Assembly (NCBI RefSeq): GCF_006716885.1
Contig: NZ_VFPU01000001.1
Location: 1,116,001-1,180,000, forward strand
Length of the DNA stretch: 64,000 bases
Source: Ornithinimicrobium humiphilum
GTDB lineage: Bacteria > Actinomycetota > Actinomycetes > Actinomycetales > Dermatophilaceae
Direction of reading: 5' to 3'
The translations under genes and the position numbers were made by a program. Positions 1 through 9,556 of the stretch are shown in pieces. The notes beneath the pieces were generated by a model, which was not told the origin of the DNA, did no database searches, and saw nothing but the letters and a program-made list of their open reading frames with translations. Every line of letters begins with the position of its first letter. Within the stretch, counting starts at the first letter, position 1.

Positions 1-93
1 GTCGTGGTCGTCCTCGAGGAGGGCGGCCTGGGCGCCGACGCCGCGGCCCCGGCGGCCCGGGCGATCTGGGACGTGCTGCGCGAGCGCGACTAG
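1..93 (+). CDS. Penicillin-binding protein transpeptidase, C-terminal end (partial)
   Basis: The window opens inside a reading frame that closes with TAG at 91-93. The visible 30 residues read VVVVLEEGGLGADAAAPAAR followed by AIWDVLRERD. The pattern EEGG.G...AAP.AR is the usual C-terminal strand and helix of class B penicillin-binding protein transpeptidase domains, which cross-link peptidoglycan outside the membrane. The catalytic motifs lie upstream of the window, so the exact class cannot be settled. The next gene follows after 14 bases and has its own Shine-Dalgarno, so the two may be co-transcribed. Confidence 0.6.
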   Translation, partial: VVVVLEEGGLGADAAAPAARAIWDVLRERD

Positions 94-107
94 GAGGGAG
101 AGGGACG

Positions 108-677
108 TTGAGCGTCACCCACGCCGCCCTGCTGCGGGGCATCAACGTCGGGCGCGGCAACCAGCTGCCGATGGAGGTCCTGCGGCAGGTCGCGACCGAC
201 CTGGGCTGGACCGACGTCGCGACCTACATCCGGTCGGGCAACCTCGTCTTCGGCGCGCGCGGCGGGGCGAGGCAGCTGGCGCAGGCGCTCTCCGAGGGGC
301 TGCACGAGCGCACCGGCCTCGATCTCGCGGTCGTCGTGCTCACCCGCACGCAGGTGGTCGCCCTCGACGAGGACTGCCCGTGGCCCGACGTCGAGGACCT
401 GCGGCACGTGCACGCGCTCGTCTTCGCCGACCCGCTGCCCGAGGCCGCTGCCGAGGCGGTGGCGGAGGCCGTCGCGGAGGCACGCGGGAAGGGCTCGCCC
501 GACGAGGCCGTCGTGCGCGGCCGCGTCGTCTACGTCCGCACGCCGGACGGGATGGGGCGCAGCGTGCTCTTCCCGCTGCTCGACCGGCCGGCGATGCGGC
601 GCCGGGCGGGGACGGGGGCGGGCACCGCGCGCAACCTCGCCACGGTGCGCAAGCTGCGCGCGATGGTCGAGGGCTGA
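108..677 (+). CDS. DUF1697 family protein
   Basis: This is a 189-residue cytoplasmic protein beginning (TTG) SVTHAALLRGINVGRGNQL. The N-terminal ALLRGINVGG-type motif and the following 'TYIRSGNLVF' are hallmarks of the DUF1697 family, whose biochemical role is unknown. The TTG start is chosen because a purine-rich Shine-Dalgarno (AGGAGGGAGAGGG, 92-104) sits just upstream and no ATG or GTG precedes it in frame. The C-terminal third is Ala/Glu/Arg rich and ends RNLATVRKLRAMVEG, also typical of the family. It lies 14 bases downstream of the PBP end and ahead of ppc, which has its own promoter. No function is assigned. Confidence 0.85.
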   Translation: MSVTHAALLRGINVGRGNQLPMEVLRQVATDLGWTDVATYIRSGNLVFGARGGARQLAQALSEGLHERTGLDLAVVVLTRTQVVALDEDCPWPDVEDLRHVHALVFADPLPEAAAEAVAEAVAEARGKGSPDEAVVRGRVVYVRTPDGMGRSVLFPLLDRPAMRRRAGTGAGTARNLATVRKLRAMVEG

Positions 678-715
678 CGGGGCGCCCGACCGGCTGACGC
701 CACGGCACCTCTCGG

Positions 716-721
716 TAGGGT
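716..721 (+). promoter_or_regulatory. -10 box of leaderless ppc promoter
   Basis: TAGGGT ends exactly 7 nt before the ppc GTG. There is no Shine-Dalgarno between, so transcription probably starts at the start codon. The same TAGGGTTCG string with the same spacing precedes purK. Confidence 0.6.
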
Positions 722-728
722 TCGACGG

Positions 729-3515
729 GTGAGCCAGACCGCGAGCGCGCCCGACCACGGACGGTCGACCGACCCGATCAGCCCCGAGCTGCGCGCCGAC
801 GTGCGCCGGCTCTCGACCCTGCTCGGCCAGTCCCTCGTCCGCCACCACGGCCAGGACCTGCTCGACGCCGTCGAGCGCGTGCGCCTGACGACCAAGGCCA
901 GCAAGGAGGGCGACGAGGGCGCGGCCGAGGAGGTCCGGCGGGTGCTCGCCGAGCTGCCGCTGGAGACCGCCTCGTCGCTGGTGCGGGCCTTCGCCGCCTA
1001 CTTCCACCTCGCCAACGCCGCCGAGCAGGTGCACCGCGTCCGCACCCTCGGCGCCCGCCCGGAGGACGAGGGCTGGCTGACCTCCGCGGTGCGCGACGTC
1101 GTGGCCGCCGGAGGTCCGCAGCTGCTGGCCGACGCCGTGGCCGAGCTCGACGTGCGCCCGGTCTTCACCGCGCACCCGACCGAGGCCTCCCGCCGCAGCG
1201 TGCTCACCAAGCTGCGCCACCTCTCCGACGCGCTCGCGGTCCCCACCGAGCCCGAGACCGTCGCCCGCCGCCGCCAGGACCGCGACCTGGCCGAGCTCAT
1301 CGATCTGGTGTGGCAGACCGACGAGCTGCGCCAGACCCGGCCGACGCCGATCGACGAGGCGCGCAACGCCATGTACTACCTCGACGAGGTGCTGACCCGC
1401 ACCGTGCCCGAGCTCTTCGGCGACCTCGCCGACCTGCTCGCCGGGCACGGGGTGGACGTCGACGTCACCCGCCCGCCGGTGCGCTTCGGCAGCTGGATCG
1501 GCGGCGACCGCGACGGCAACCCGTTCGTCACGCCGGAGGTCACCCGCGAGATCCTGCAGCTGCAGGGACGCCACGCGGTCAACGTCGCGCTCTCGCTGGT
1601 GGACGTGCTCATCTCCCAGGTGTCGTCGTCGACGGTGGTGGTGGGCGTCGAGCCGGAGCTGGAGGAGTCGCTGCGCGAGGACCTCGCGCACCTGCCCGGG
1701 CTCGACCCGCGCGTGCTCGAGCTCAACGCCCAGGAGCCCTACCGCCTCAAGCTGACCTGCGTGCGGGCCAAGCTGCTCAACACGGCCCGCCGGCTCGAGA
1801 CCGGCACGCCGCACGAGCCCGGCCGCGACTACGCCGGCGGCGAGGAGATCCTCGCCGACCTGCGGCTGGTCGCCGACTCGCTGCGCCTGCACGGCGGCGA
1901 GCTGGTCGCCGACGGGCGGGTGGCCCAGGCCGCCCAGACCATCGCCGGCACCGGCCTGCACCTCGCCACGCTCGACGTCCGCGAGCACTCCGAGAAGCAC
2001 CACGACGAGCTCGGTCCGCTGCTCGACGCGGTGGGGGCCACCGGCGGGCGGGGGTATGCCGCGCTCGACCGGGCCGCGCGCACCCGCCTCCTCGGCGAGG
2101 AGCTCGCCTCGCGGCGCCCGCTGCTCACCCGGGCCGCCCCGCGCGGGCGCACGCTCGCCGTCTTCGACGAGATCCGGGAGGCCGTGACCACCTACGGCCC
2201 GGACGCCATCGAGACCTACATCATCTCGATGACCCAGGGACCGGACGACGTCCTCGCCGCCGCCGTCCTGGCCCGCGAAGCCGGCCTCGTCGACCTGCAC
2301 GGGGGACCGGGCGGGGAGGGCGCCTTCGCCCGCGTCGGCTTCGCGCCGCTGCTGGAGACCATCGACGAGCTGCGCGGCGCGGCCGAGCTCGTCGACGCCC
2401 TGCTGTCGACGCCGTCCTACCGCGAGCTGGTGCGCCTGCGGGGCGACGTGCAGGAGGTCATGCTCGGCTACTCCGACTCCAACAAGCAGGCCGGCGTGCT
2501 CACCTCGCAGTGGGCGATCCACCAGGCCCAGCGGGCGCTGCGCGACGTGGCGGCCCGGCACGGGGTGCGGCTGCGGCTCTTCCACGGTCGCGGCGGCTCT
2601 GTCGGCCGCGGCGGCGGTCCCACCTACGACGCGATCCTCGCGCAGCCGAACGGCGTGCTCGAGGGCGAGATCAAGTTCACCGAGCAGGGCGAGGTCATCT
2701 CCGACAAGTACTCCCTGCCGGCACTGGCCAAGGAAAACCTCGAACTGGCGATCGCCGCCGTGCTTCGCGCCTCGGCCCTGCACCGCGACCCCCGCACGAC
2801 GGCGGCCGAGCGGGAGCGCTACGGCGCCGTCATGGACCTGGCGAGCAACGCGGCGTACACGGCATACCGACGGCTCATCGACGACCCCGACCTGCCCGCC
2901 TACTTCGTCGCGGCGACCCCGGTCGACCAGCTGGGCCGGCTCAACATCGGCTCCCGCCCGAGCAAGCGCCCCGACACCGGTCAGGGGCTGGACGGCCTGC
3001 GGGCGATCCCGTGGGTGTTCGGGTGGACGCAGACCCGCCAGATCATCCCCGGCTGGTATGGCGTGGGCTCGGGTCTGCGGGCGGCGCGCGAGGCGGGGCA
3101 CGGCGAGACTCTGCGCGAGATGCTCCTGCGCTGGCACTTCTTCGCGGCGGTGCTGTCCAACGTCGAGATGACGCTGGCCAAGACCGACCTCGACATCGCG
3201 GCGCACTACGTGCAGACCCTGGTGCCGGAGGAGCTGCGGCACGTCTTCGACGACATCCGGGCCGAGTTCGAGCTGACGGTCGCCGAGATCCGCGAGCTGA
3301 CCGGCGAGACCGACCTGCTCGACGACGAGCCGGTGCTCAAGCGCACGCTGGCCGTCCGGGACAACTACCTCGACCCGATCTCCTACCTCCAGGTCGAGCT
3401 GCTGCGCCGGCTGCGCGAGGACGCCGACGTCGACGAGGAGACGGCCGCCCTGATGGAGCGGGCGCTGCTGGCCACCGTCAACGGCATCGCGGCGGGTCTG
3501 CGCAACACCGGCTGA
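729..3515 (+). CDS. ppc: Phosphoenolpyruvate carboxylase
   Basis: PEP carboxylase adds bicarbonate to phosphoenolpyruvate to give oxaloacetate, the anaplerotic feed of the TCA cycle, in the cytoplasm. The 928-residue length is normal for the bacterial enzyme. Both signature regions are present: [12 protein letters not shown] with the catalytic His at about residue 148, and [10 protein letters not shown] followed by [18 protein letters not shown], which holds the glycine-rich catalytic loop. [15 protein letters not shown] is the conserved substrate-binding segment, and the protein ends in RNTG, matching the invariant C-terminal NTG carboxylate of the active site. The GTG start at 729 is preceded by a -10-like TAGGGT 7 nt upstream, so the mRNA is likely leaderless. 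A perfect hairpin follows the stop. Confidence 0.98.
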   Translation: MSQTASAPDHGRSTDPISPELRADVRRLSTLLGQSLVRHHGQDLLDAVERVRLTTKASKEGDEGAAEEVRRVLAELPLETASSLVRAFAAYFHLANAAEQVHRVRTLGARPEDEGWLTSAVRDVVAAGGPQLLADAVAELDVRPVFTAHPTEASRRSVLTKLRHLSDALAVPTEPETVARRRQDRDLAELIDLVWQTDELRQTRPTPIDEARNAMYYLDEVLTRTVPELFGDLADLLAGHGVDVDVTRPPVRFGSWIGGDRDGNPFVTPEVTREILQLQGRHAVNVALSLVDVLISQVSSSTVVVGVEPELEESLREDLAHLPGLDPRVLELNAQEPYRLKLTCVRAKLLNTARRLETGTPHEPGRDYAGGEEILADLRLVADSLRLHGGELVADGRVAQAAQTIAGTGLHLATLDVREHSEKHHDELGPLLDAVGATGGRGYAALDRAARTRLLGEELASRRPLLTRAAPRGRTLAVFDEIREAVTTYGPDAIETYIISMTQGPDDVLAAAVLAREAGLVDLHGGPGGEGAFARVGFAPLLETIDELRGAAELVDALLSTPSYRELVRLRGDVQEVMLGYSDSNKQAGVLTSQWAIHQAQRALRDVAARHGVRLRLFHGRGGSVGRGGGPTYDAILAQPNGVLEGEIKFTEQGEVISDKYSLPALAKENLELAIAAVLRASALHRDPRTTAAERERYGAVMDLASNAAYTAYRRLIDDPDLPAYFVAATPVDQLGRLNIGSRPSKRPDTGQGLDGLRAIPWVFGWTQTRQIIPGWYGVGSGLRAAREAGHGETLREMLLRWHFFAAVLSNVEMTLAKTDLDIAAHYVQTLVPEELRHVFDDIRAEFELTVAEIRELTGETDLLDDEPVLKRTLAVRDNYLDPISYLQVELLRRLREDADVDEETAALMERALLATVNGIAAGLRNTG

Positions 3516-3518
3516 CCC

Positions 3519-3551
3519 GTCTGCCTGGTCGCCCCTGCCGGGCAGGCAGAC
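3519..3551 (+). terminator. Hairpin after ppc
   Basis: GTCTGCCTG (3519-3527) pairs perfectly with CAGGCAGAC (3543-3551) four bases after the ppc stop. No U-tract follows, as is usual in high-GC actinobacteria. Likely intrinsic terminator. Confidence 0.55.
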
Positions 3552-3608
3552 ACGCGCGGGCGTCGTCCCACCCGGCGACCACCCAGGTCCGGTTGGCAAG
3601 ATCGAGGG

Positions 3609-4334
3609 ATGAGGAGCTCCCGGACCCTGCCCGCAGCCCTGATCCTGTCGATGGCCGCCGTGCTCACGGCGTGCACCGGAGGCGGTGACGACGCGCCGGA
3701 GACGGCGACCGAGACCTCGGCCGCGCCGACGGACGAGCAGCAGACGTCGGCACCTCCGACCGAGGACGAGACGGAGACCGAGGAGCCGTCCGAGGAGGCC
3801 ACCGAGACCGTCGGAGACGCCACCGGCGCACCGACCGAGGAGGCGACCGAGGCCGACGACGACCCGGACGACGACGGCGTGGACGACGATGGTGACGGCG
3901 TCGTCGGGGGCGGCCCGGCCGCCGACCTCACGCCGTCGGCGCTCGCCGCGGTCGAGACCGCCCTGGGCGAGGTCGAGGGCAACGCCTACTACGTCGACGA
4001 CCGCGAGGACGGCTTCTGGGAGGTCGACGTCGCGACGACCGACGGCGCGATGCGGGTCACCGTGGGGCCCGACGGCACCACCGTCGACGGCACGCCGTCG
4101 CAGACCCCCGACGCCCTGCCCGACCCCGGGCGCCAGGCGCTCGCGGAGGCGCAGCTCACCCTCGCCGAGGCGGTCGTCGAGGCGGTGCGCGCCGCCCGCG
4201 GCCAGCTCGAGTCGGCCGCGCTGGTCGAGCGGGACGGCGGCTGGACCTGGCAGGTCGTGGTCGACACCCCCGACCAGGAGGACGTCGAGCTGCTCGTCGA
4301 CCCGGTGACGGGCGAGGTCACGGGCGAGGGCTGA
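3609..4334 (+). CDS. Lipoprotein with acidic linker and PepSY-like domains
   Basis: This is a 241-residue exported lipoprotein. The N-terminus has basic residues, a hydrophobic stretch and a lipobox VLTAC with Cys22 as the predicted lipidated residue. Residues about 25-105 are a low-complexity Glu/Asp/Thr spacer, including the Asp-rich DDDPDDDGVDDDGDGVV, which looks calcium-loving. The remainder contains two PepSY-like units: GNAYYVDDREDGFWEVDVAT...VTVGPDGT, and ESAALVERDGGWTWQVVVDT...LLVDPVTGEVTGEG. PepSY domains are commonly extracytoplasmic and are thought to restrain proteases or bind ligands; no specific partner is visible. It stands alone between ppc and nei2. The domain assignment is by pattern only. 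Confidence 0.75.
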   Translation: MRSSRTLPAALILSMAAVLTACTGGGDDAPETATETSAAPTDEQQTSAPPTEDETETEEPSEEATETVGDATGAPTEEATEADDDPDDDGVDDDGDGVVGGGPAADLTPSALAAVETALGEVEGNAYYVDDREDGFWEVDVATTDGAMRVTVGPDGTTVDGTPSQTPDALPDPGRQALAEAQLTLAEAVVEAVRAARGQLESAALVERDGGWTWQVVVDTPDQEDVELLVDPVTGEVTGEG

Positions 4335-4383
4335 GCCGCAGGCGGCGTCGGTCCGGCTCGCGCGCCCCTGAGACCATGGGCGC

Positions 4384-5211
4384 ATGCCCGAAGGACATAC
4401 CCTCCACCGCCTCGCCGGTGCCCTGGACGACGCGTTCGCCGGCGGCGTGCCGGAGGTCAGCAGCCCGCAGGGGCGCTTCGCCGACGGCGCCGCGCTGCTC
4501 GACGGGAGCCGCCTCGAGCGGGCCTGGGCGCACGGCAAGCTGCTCTTCGTCGACTTCGCCGGCGAGCGCACCCTGCACGTCCACCTCGGGCTGATCGGCA
4601 AGTGGTTCGTGCTGCCGGTCGACCCGCCGGGCAGCGAGCCGCCGGCGGTGGGGGAGGTCCGGCTGCGCCTCCTGGACGAGGAGCACGTGGCCGACCTCCG
4701 CGGACCGATGGCCTGCGTCGTCGTCGACCAGGAGGAGGTCGCCCGGCTGGTGTCGCGGCAGGGACCCGACCCGTTGCAGCCCGACCAGGACCCGGACGCG
4801 GCATACCGCAAGATCTCGCGGTCGGGGAAGACCATCGCCGAGCTTCTCATGGACCAGTCGGTGGTGGCGGGCGTCGGCAACATCTACCGGTGCGAGGTGC
4901 TGTGGCGGCACCGGCTGCACCCGCTCCGCCCGGGGAGGTCGCTCAAGCGCTCGTCGTGGCAGCTGGTCTGGGACGACCTGGTGCACCTCATGCCCTGGGG
5001 CGTGCGGACCGGGTCGATCATCACCCTCGACGACGTGCTCGAGGACGTGCGCGAGCGGATCACCGCCGGCGAGACCGTGGTGGTACCCCGCGAGTTCGCG
5101 GTCTACAAGCGCAACGGGGAGCCGTGCCTGCGCTGCGGCGCGACGGTGCGGCACAAGGTCGTCGCCGGCCGCAACCTCTTCTGGTGCGGCAACTGCCAGC
5201 GGCGGACCTGA
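4384..5211 (+). CDS. nei2: Endonuclease VIII-like DNA glycosylase (Nei2 type)
   Basis: This is a 275-residue Fpg/Nei family bifunctional DNA glycosylase/AP lyase that removes oxidised bases. After removal of Met the N-terminus is Pro-Glu (MPEGHTLHRLAGAL), the catalytic nucleophile and general acid. GKLLFVDF carries the conserved lysine of the beta-hairpin, VVAGVGNIYRCEVLW is the helix-two-turn-helix, and the C-terminal zinc finger is CLRCGATVRHKV followed by LFWCGNC, four cysteines. The MPEGHT start with His at position 5 is the mycobacterial Nei2 (Rv3297-type) style rather than Fpg, which starts MPELPE. The gene is convergent with the PIG-L deacetylase; only 24 bases separate the stops and they carry two copies of GGGCGCCGGTC. 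Confidence 0.93.
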   Translation: MPEGHTLHRLAGALDDAFAGGVPEVSSPQGRFADGAALLDGSRLERAWAHGKLLFVDFAGERTLHVHLGLIGKWFVLPVDPPGSEPPAVGEVRLRLLDEEHVADLRGPMACVVVDQEEVARLVSRQGPDPLQPDQDPDAAYRKISRSGKTIAELLMDQSVVAGVGNIYRCEVLWRHRLHPLRPGRSLKRSSWQLVWDDLVHLMPWGVRTGSIITLDDVLEDVRERITAGETVVVPREFAVYKRNGEPCLRCGATVRHKVVAGRNLFWCGNCQRRT

Positions 5212-5235
5212 CGGGCGCCGGTCGGCGGGCGCCGG

Positions 5236-5970
5236 TCAGCGCCCGGCGACCTCCGCGGTCCAGCGGAAGCGGGTGGGACGGCCGTCGTCCCCGGCGCTCT
5301 CGGCGTCGCCCAGCGAGAAGGTCACGACCTGCCTCGGCGACGGGAAGTCGGCGGGCAGGGCGGCGTTGTACTCCTGGTGCGCCTCGAGCGAGCGGACCGC
5401 CGCCTCGAAGTGCTCCTCGGTCAGCTCCAGCTCGTGGGTCGCGCCGGCGCCCACCCAGCAGATCAGGCGCACGCCGCCCCACGGCTCGAAGCCCTCGCCG
5501 ACGAGCTCGGGGAAGATCCACCGGTTGCCGGCCGCGGCCACCGCGTCGACGACCTCCAGCCCCACGACCCGGTGGTCGGCCTGGTTGAGGTGCCCGCCGT
5601 CGAAGCGCATCGCGTAGGTGGTGGTGACGACCACCTCGGGCCGGCGCCGACGGATCTCGCGGGCCAGGGCCCGCCGCAGGGCCAGGCTGCTCTGGACCAC
5701 CCCGTCGGGGAAGCCGTCCAGGAAGTCGACCTCGGTGACCCCGACCTCGCGGGCGCCGTCGCGCTCCTCCTGCTCCCGCACCCGCGCGGCCTGCTCCGGC
5801 TCCATCGTGTCGATGCCGGCCTCGCCCCGGGTCACGAGCAGGTAGGTCACCTCCTTGCCCTCGGAGGTCCAGCGGGCGACCGCGCCGGCCGTGCCGTACT
5901 CGAGGTCGTCCGGGTGCGCAGCGATGCACAGCGCCCGCTGCCAGTCGGAGGGGAACGGTGAGAGCGTCAT
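5236..5970 (-). CDS. PIG-L (LmbE-like) family deacetylase
   Basis: This is a 244-residue zinc-dependent N-deacetylase of the PIG-L/LmbE fold, the family of mycothiol enzymes MshB and Mca. The metal motif AAHPDDLEYGTAG lies near residue 20 and a later histidine in HLNQADHRVVG completes the usual site. The ATG at 5970 is preferred over upstream in-frame starts because it puts the HPDD motif at the normal distance. A CAGGGT hexamer lies exactly 7 nt upstream (5978-5983), as for other leaderless genes here. Whether the substrate is a mycothiol intermediate, a sugar or another amide cannot be told; it is divergent from rpsO and has no biosynthetic neighbours. Confidence 0.85.
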   Translation of the reverse strand: MTLSPFPSDWQRALCIAAHPDDLEYGTAGAVARWTSEGKEVTYLLVTRGEAGIDTMEPEQAARVREQEERDGAREVGVTEVDFLDGFPDGVVQSSLALRRALAREIRRRRPEVVVTTTYAMRFDGGHLNQADHRVVGLEVVDAVAAAGNRWIFPELVGEGFEPWGGVRLICWVGAGATHELELTEEHFEAAVRSLEAHQEYNAALPADFPSPRQVVTFSLGDAESAGDDGRPTRFRWTAEVAGR

Positions 5971-6013
5971 ACCGGACACCCTGCCACCGATCGCGCCTGG
6001 GCGCTCTGGTCGA

Positions 6014-6044
6014 TTGGGCCGGGGGCCGCCCCCGCTGTTACCCT
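6014..6044 (+). promoter_or_regulatory. Candidate rpsO promoter
   Basis: TTGGGC (6014-6019) and TACCCT (6039-6044) are separated by 19 bases, about 90 bases before rpsO. Spacing is long, so the -35 is tentative while the -10 is convincing. Confidence 0.35.
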
Positions 6045-6134
6045 GACAGACGCCGTCAGAACGGCCGCGGATCGAGAGTGCCCTGGTGGACATGCCCAGG
6101 ATGCGCCGCGCAACGAGAGTGAAGGAGTCGCCCT

Positions 6135-6404
6135 ATGGCGATGGACACTGCCGCCAAGCAGGAAATCATCAAGGAGTACGCCACGGCCGAGGGCGACACC
6201 GGTTCCCCCGAGGTCCAGGTCGCGCTGCTGACCGCTCGGATCAAGGAGCTGACCGAGCACGCCCGTGAGCACAAGCACGACCACCACAGCCGTCGTGGCC
6301 TGCTGCTGCTCGTCGGCAAGCGCAAGCGCCTGCTCCGTTACCTGGAGCAGACCGACATCGAGCGCTACCGCTCGCTGATCAAGCGCCTCGGCCTGCGCCG
6401 CTGA
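6135..6404 (+). CDS. rpsO: 30S ribosomal protein S15
   Basis: S15 is a primary 16S rRNA-binding protein that helps assemble the 30S platform. The 89-residue product has the full family pattern: [36 protein letters not shown], and the C-terminal [12 protein letters not shown]. The ATG at 6135 is preceded by GAAGGAG (6121-6127). It is followed, as in many bacteria, by pnp, with two RNA hairpins in the 167-base gap. In E. coli S15 represses its own translation through a leader structure; the roughly 85-base leader here could allow that, but I did not find a clear pseudoknot. Confidence 0.98.
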   Translation: MAMDTAAKQEIIKEYATAEGDTGSPEVQVALLTARIKELTEHAREHKHDHHSRRGLLLLVGKRKRLLRYLEQTDIERYRSLIKRLGLRR

Positions 6405-6413
6405 GTTTCGCAG

Positions 6414-6446
6414 GGGAGCGGTTCCCGTCCGTCGGGGGCCGCTCTT
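6414..6446 (+). terminator. Hairpin directly after rpsO
   Basis: GAGCGG (6416-6421) pairs with CCGCTC (6439-6444), with an inner CCG/CGG pair, and is followed by TTCCTGCGTTT. It probably acts as a partial terminator or processing site between rpsO and pnp. Confidence 0.5.
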
Positions 6447-6510
6447 CCTGCGTTTGGCGGGTCGTCCGACCCGCCCGGGGCCGCGGAGACGCGCCCCCTG
6501 CATGTAGGAC

Positions 6511-6543
6511 ACAGCCGGGCACAACGACGATGCCCCGAGCTGT
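6511..6543 (+). ncRNA. pnp leader hairpin (possible RNase cleavage/autoregulatory element)
   Basis: ACAGC (6511-6515) and GGGCA (6517-6521) pair with TGCCC (6531-6535) and GCTGT (6539-6543), forming an interrupted stem 28 bases before pnp. In E. coli and Streptomyces the pnp leader folds into a stem cut by RNase III, through which PNPase controls itself. This stem is at the right place for the same role; the function is inferred. Confidence 0.45.
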
Positions 6544-6571
6544 CGGAAGAGACACGTAAAGGAGGGCCCAC

Positions 6572-9028
6572 ATGGAGGGTCCAGAGATCACCTTCGCCGA
6601 AGCCACGATCGACAACGGCAGCTTCGGCACCCGCACCGTCCGGTTCGAGACCGGACGCCTGGCCAAGCAGGCCGGCGGCTCCGTCACCGCCTACCTCGAC
6701 GACGAGACGATGCTGCTGTCGACCACGACGGCCAGCAAGCACCCCAAGGACCACTTCGACTTCTTCCCGCTGACGGTGGACGTCGAGGAGCGCATGTATG
6801 CCGCGGGCAAGATCCCCGGCAGCTTCTTCCGTCGTGAGGGTCGCCCCTCCACGGACGCGATCCTGACCTGCCGCCTGATCGACCGCCCGCTGCGCCCGAC
6901 CTTCGCCAAGGGTCTGCGCAACGAGGTCCAGGTCGTCATCACGGTCCTGTCGCTCAACCCCGACCACCAGTACGACGTGCTGGCGATCAACGCTGCCTCC
7001 GCCTCGACGCAGATCTCCGGTCTGCCGTTCAGCGGCCCGATCGGTGCGACCCGCGTGTCGCTCATCGACGGCCAGTGGGTGGCCTTCCCGAACTTCTCGG
7101 ACAGCGAGCGCTCCACCTTCGACATGGTCGTCGCCGGTCGCGTCGTCGGTGACGACGTCGCGATCATGATGGTCGAGGCGGAGTCCACCGAGGCCACCTG
7201 GAACCTCGTCAAGAACGAGGGCAAGCAGGCCCCGACCGAGGACATCGTGGCCCAGGGCCTCGAGGAGTCCAAGAAGTTCATCAAGGTCCTCTGCGAGGCG
7301 CAGGCGCGCCTGGCCACCGAGGCCGCCAAGGAGGTGCAGGAGTTCCCGCGCTTCCTCGACTACGAGGACGACGCCTACGCCGCCGTCGAGGAGGCCACCT
7401 CCGCCGACCTCGCCGAGGCCCTGCAGATCGCCGGCAAGCAGGAGCGCGAGAGCCGCATCGACGAGATCAAGGTCGCGATGAAGGCCAAGCTCCTGGGCCT
7501 GGCCTGGGACGCCGCCGGCGACAGCGACGTGTCCGCGGACGCGCCCTTCGCCGGTCGCGACAAGGAGCTCGACGCCGCCTTCCGCTCGGTGCAGAAGAAG
7601 CTCATCCGCGAGCGCATCCTGCGCGACGGCGTGCGTATCGACGGCCGTGGCCTCAAGGACATCCGCGCGCTGAGCGCCGAGGTCGAGGTCATCCCGCGCG
7701 CGCACGGCTCGGCCATCTTCGAGCGCGGCGAGACCCAGATCCTGGGCATCACCACGCTGAACATGCTGCGCATGGAGCAGCAGCTGGACACCCTCTCCCC
7801 GGTGACCCGCAAGCGCTACATGCACAACTACAACTTCCCGCCCTACAGCACCGGTGAGACCGGTCGCGTGGGCTCCCCGAAGCGTCGCGAGATCGGCCAC
7901 GGTGCGCTCGCCGAGCGTGCGCTCATGCCGGTCCTGCCGTCGCGCGAGGAGTTCCCCTACGCGATCCGCCAGGTGTCCGAGGCCCTCGGCTCCAACGGGT
8001 CGACCTCGATGGGCTCCGTCTGCGCCTCGACCATGTCGCTGCTCAACGCCGGTGTGCCGCTGCGCGCCCCGGTCGCGGGCATCGCGATGGGCCTGGTCTC
8101 CGCTGAGGTCGACGGCGAGATGCGCTACGCCGCGCTCACCGACATCCTCGGCGCCGAGGACGCCTTCGGCGACATGGACTTCAAGGTCGCCGGCACCCGT
8201 GAGTTCGTCACGGCGATCCAGCTGGACACCAAGCTGGACGGTATCCCGGCCGAGGTCCTCGCCGGTGCGCTGGGCCAGGCCCACGAGGCCCGCCAGCACA
8301 TCCTGGACGTCATGACCGAGGCCATCGACGCCCCCGACGAGATGAGCCCCTACGCTCCGCGCGTCATCACGGTGAAGGTCCCGGTCGACAAGATCGGCGA
8401 GGTCATCGGCCCGAAGGGCAAGATGATCAACCAGATCCAAGAGGACACCGGCGCCGACATCTCGATCGAGGACGACGGCACCGTCTACATTGGCGCGACC
8501 GACGGCCCCTCGGCCGAGGCCGCCCGGGCCGCGGTCAACGCGATCGCGAACCCGCAGATGCCGGAGATCGGCGAGCGCTTCCTGGGCACCGTGGTCAAGA
8601 CCACGACCTTCGGCGCGTTCATCTCGCTGCTCCCGGGCAAGGACGGTCTGCTGCACATCTCCGAGATCCGCAAGCTCGTCGGCGGCAAGCGCATCGACGC
8701 TGTCGAGGACGTGCTCTCGGTGGGCCAGAAGGTCCAGGTGGAGCTCAAGGAGATCGACCCGCGCGGCAAGCTCTCGCTGGCCGCCGTCGTCGAGGGTGGC
8801 TCCGACGAGGCTGCGTCCGAGGCCCCGGCCGAGGATCCCGCTGCCGACGTCGACGCCGAGCTCCCCGGTGTGGACGCCGCCGCTCCGGTCGCCGACGACT
8901 CGTCCGAGGACGAGAACGGCGAGGACGGCGACCGTCCCCGTCGCCAGCGCCGCCGTCGTGGTGGCCGCGGTCGCGGCGCCAACGGCGAGGCCGGCGAGGG
9001 TGGCTCGGAGGAGTCCGCTGACGCCTGA
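6572..9028 (+). CDS. pnp: Polyribonucleotide nucleotidyltransferase (PNPase)
   Basis: PNPase degrades RNA 3' to 5' by phosphorolysis and can add tails. The protein is 818 residues. In order there are a first RNase PH domain (about 10-150, with [20 protein letters not shown]), an alpha-helical linker, a second RNase PH domain (about 340-570, with [16 protein letters not shown] and [13 protein letters not shown]), a KH domain ([18 protein letters not shown]) and an S1 domain ([20 protein letters not shown]). A lineage-specific C-terminal tail is first acidic and then Arg/Gly rich ([15 protein letters not shown]), which should add RNA affinity. The ATG has a near-perfect Shine-Dalgarno AAAGGAGG (6558-6565). 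A very strong terminator follows. Confidence 0.98.
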   Translation: MEGPEITFAEATIDNGSFGTRTVRFETGRLAKQAGGSVTAYLDDETMLLSTTTASKHPKDHFDFFPLTVDVEERMYAAGKIPGSFFRREGRPSTDAILTCRLIDRPLRPTFAKGLRNEVQVVITVLSLNPDHQYDVLAINAASASTQISGLPFSGPIGATRVSLIDGQWVAFPNFSDSERSTFDMVVAGRVVGDDVAIMMVEAESTEATWNLVKNEGKQAPTEDIVAQGLEESKKFIKVLCEAQARLATEAAKEVQEFPRFLDYEDDAYAAVEEATSADLAEALQIAGKQERESRIDEIKVAMKAKLLGLAWDAAGDSDVSADAPFAGRDKELDAAFRSVQKKLIRERILRDGVRIDGRGLKDIRALSAEVEVIPRAHGSAIFERGETQILGITTLNMLRMEQQLDTLSPVTRKRYMHNYNFPPYSTGETGRVGSPKRREIGHGALAERALMPVLPSREEFPYAIRQVSEALGSNGSTSMGSVCASTMSLLNAGVPLRAPVAGIAMGLVSAEVDGEMRYAALTDILGAEDAFGDMDFKVAGTREFVTAIQLDTKLDGIPAEVLAGALGQAHEARQHILDVMTEAIDAPDEMSPYAPRVITVKVPVDKIGEVIGPKGKMINQIQEDTGADISIEDDGTVYIGATDGPSAEAARAAVNAIANPQMPEIGERFLGTVVKTTTFGAFISLLPGKDGLLHISEIRKLVGGKRIDAVEDVLSVGQKVQVELKEIDPRGKLSLAAVVEGGSDEAASEAPAEDPAADVDAELPGVDAAAPVADDSSEDENGEDGDRPRRQRRRRGGRGRGANGEAGEGGSEESADA

Positions 9029-9046
9029 TCGTCACTCCTGACGCCG

Positions 9047-9080
9047 CAAGGGCGGGCCCGGTTCTCCGGGCCCGCCCTTG
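9047..9080. terminator. Strong terminator after pnp
   Basis: A perfect 15-bp stem: the left arm 9047-9061 begins CAAGGGCGGGCC, loop TTCT, right arm 9066-9080. Being symmetrical, and ending the small minus-strand gene that stops at 9130, it can serve both strands. Confidence 0.8.
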
Positions 9081-9129
9081 TGCGTCGTCGGCGAAGCTCG
9101 TCGCGCTAGGGCGAGACTCTGCCGTGGGG

Positions 9130-9294
9130 TCAGGCGATCTTGCCGGGCGCCACGGACTGCGGCGTCGTCCGGGCGGGGGAGCCGACCTGCCAGCGCATCT
9201 CCATGCGCACGCGGCCGTCGGCGCCCTGCACGGGGACCCACGTCAGCGGCGCCGGACGCCGCGTGCTGCGGATCTCGCGGATCATCTCGGTCAT
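9130..9294 (-). CDS. Small basic protein, 54 residues, unknown function
   Basis: The product starts MTEMIREIRSTRRPAPLTWV and contains a Trp-rich core (LTWVPVQ...VRMEMRWQVG). An excellent Shine-Dalgarno (GGGAGGTG, 7 nt before the ATG) decides this start over the longer in-frame extension upstream. The strong terminator beyond its stop supports it being a real transcription unit. No transmembrane segment, signal peptide or known motif is visible. I do not recognise the family. It lies opposite and upstream of the HNH nuclease gene. Confidence 0.5.
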   Translation of the reverse strand: MTEMIREIRSTRRPAPLTWVPVQGADGRVRMEMRWQVGSPARTTPQSVAPGKIA

Positions 9295-9544
9295 GACGTG
9301 CACCTCCCTGGAAAGCGTCGAACCGCGCCGTCGGCCTCGATCGGCGCGGTCGTTCATCTGGTGTTCACCTACCGTACACGAGCGCGACGACAAAGGCCAT
9401 TGTGCTCGTGGGTGAGTGCGCCAAGAATGCGCTGGTCACGGGTCTGGCGTTCGGTTGGGTGAACGCGATGTGAACATGGGTTGCCGTCGGTTCGCCGTTG
9501 TCCACAGCCTGGGCACGGTGCCGCACGCGGTCGGCTGTAGAACA

Positions 9545-9550
9545 TATGAT
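9545..9550 (+). promoter_or_regulatory. -10 box of the HNH gene
   Basis: TATGAT, a near-consensus -10 hexamer, ends 6 nt before the ATG at 9557, so the transcript is probably leaderless. The 250 bases upstream (9295-9544) are the AT-richest gap in this part but hold nothing else I can name. Confidence 0.5.
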
Positions 9551-9556
9551 CGAGGT

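Noticed and set aside
90..4883. A 1597-codon minus-strand open frame across ppc and neighbours
   Set aside because: It is antisense to genes with clear domains, contains only composition-driven repeats and has no domain or ribosome site. In this GC range the antisense frame is often open.
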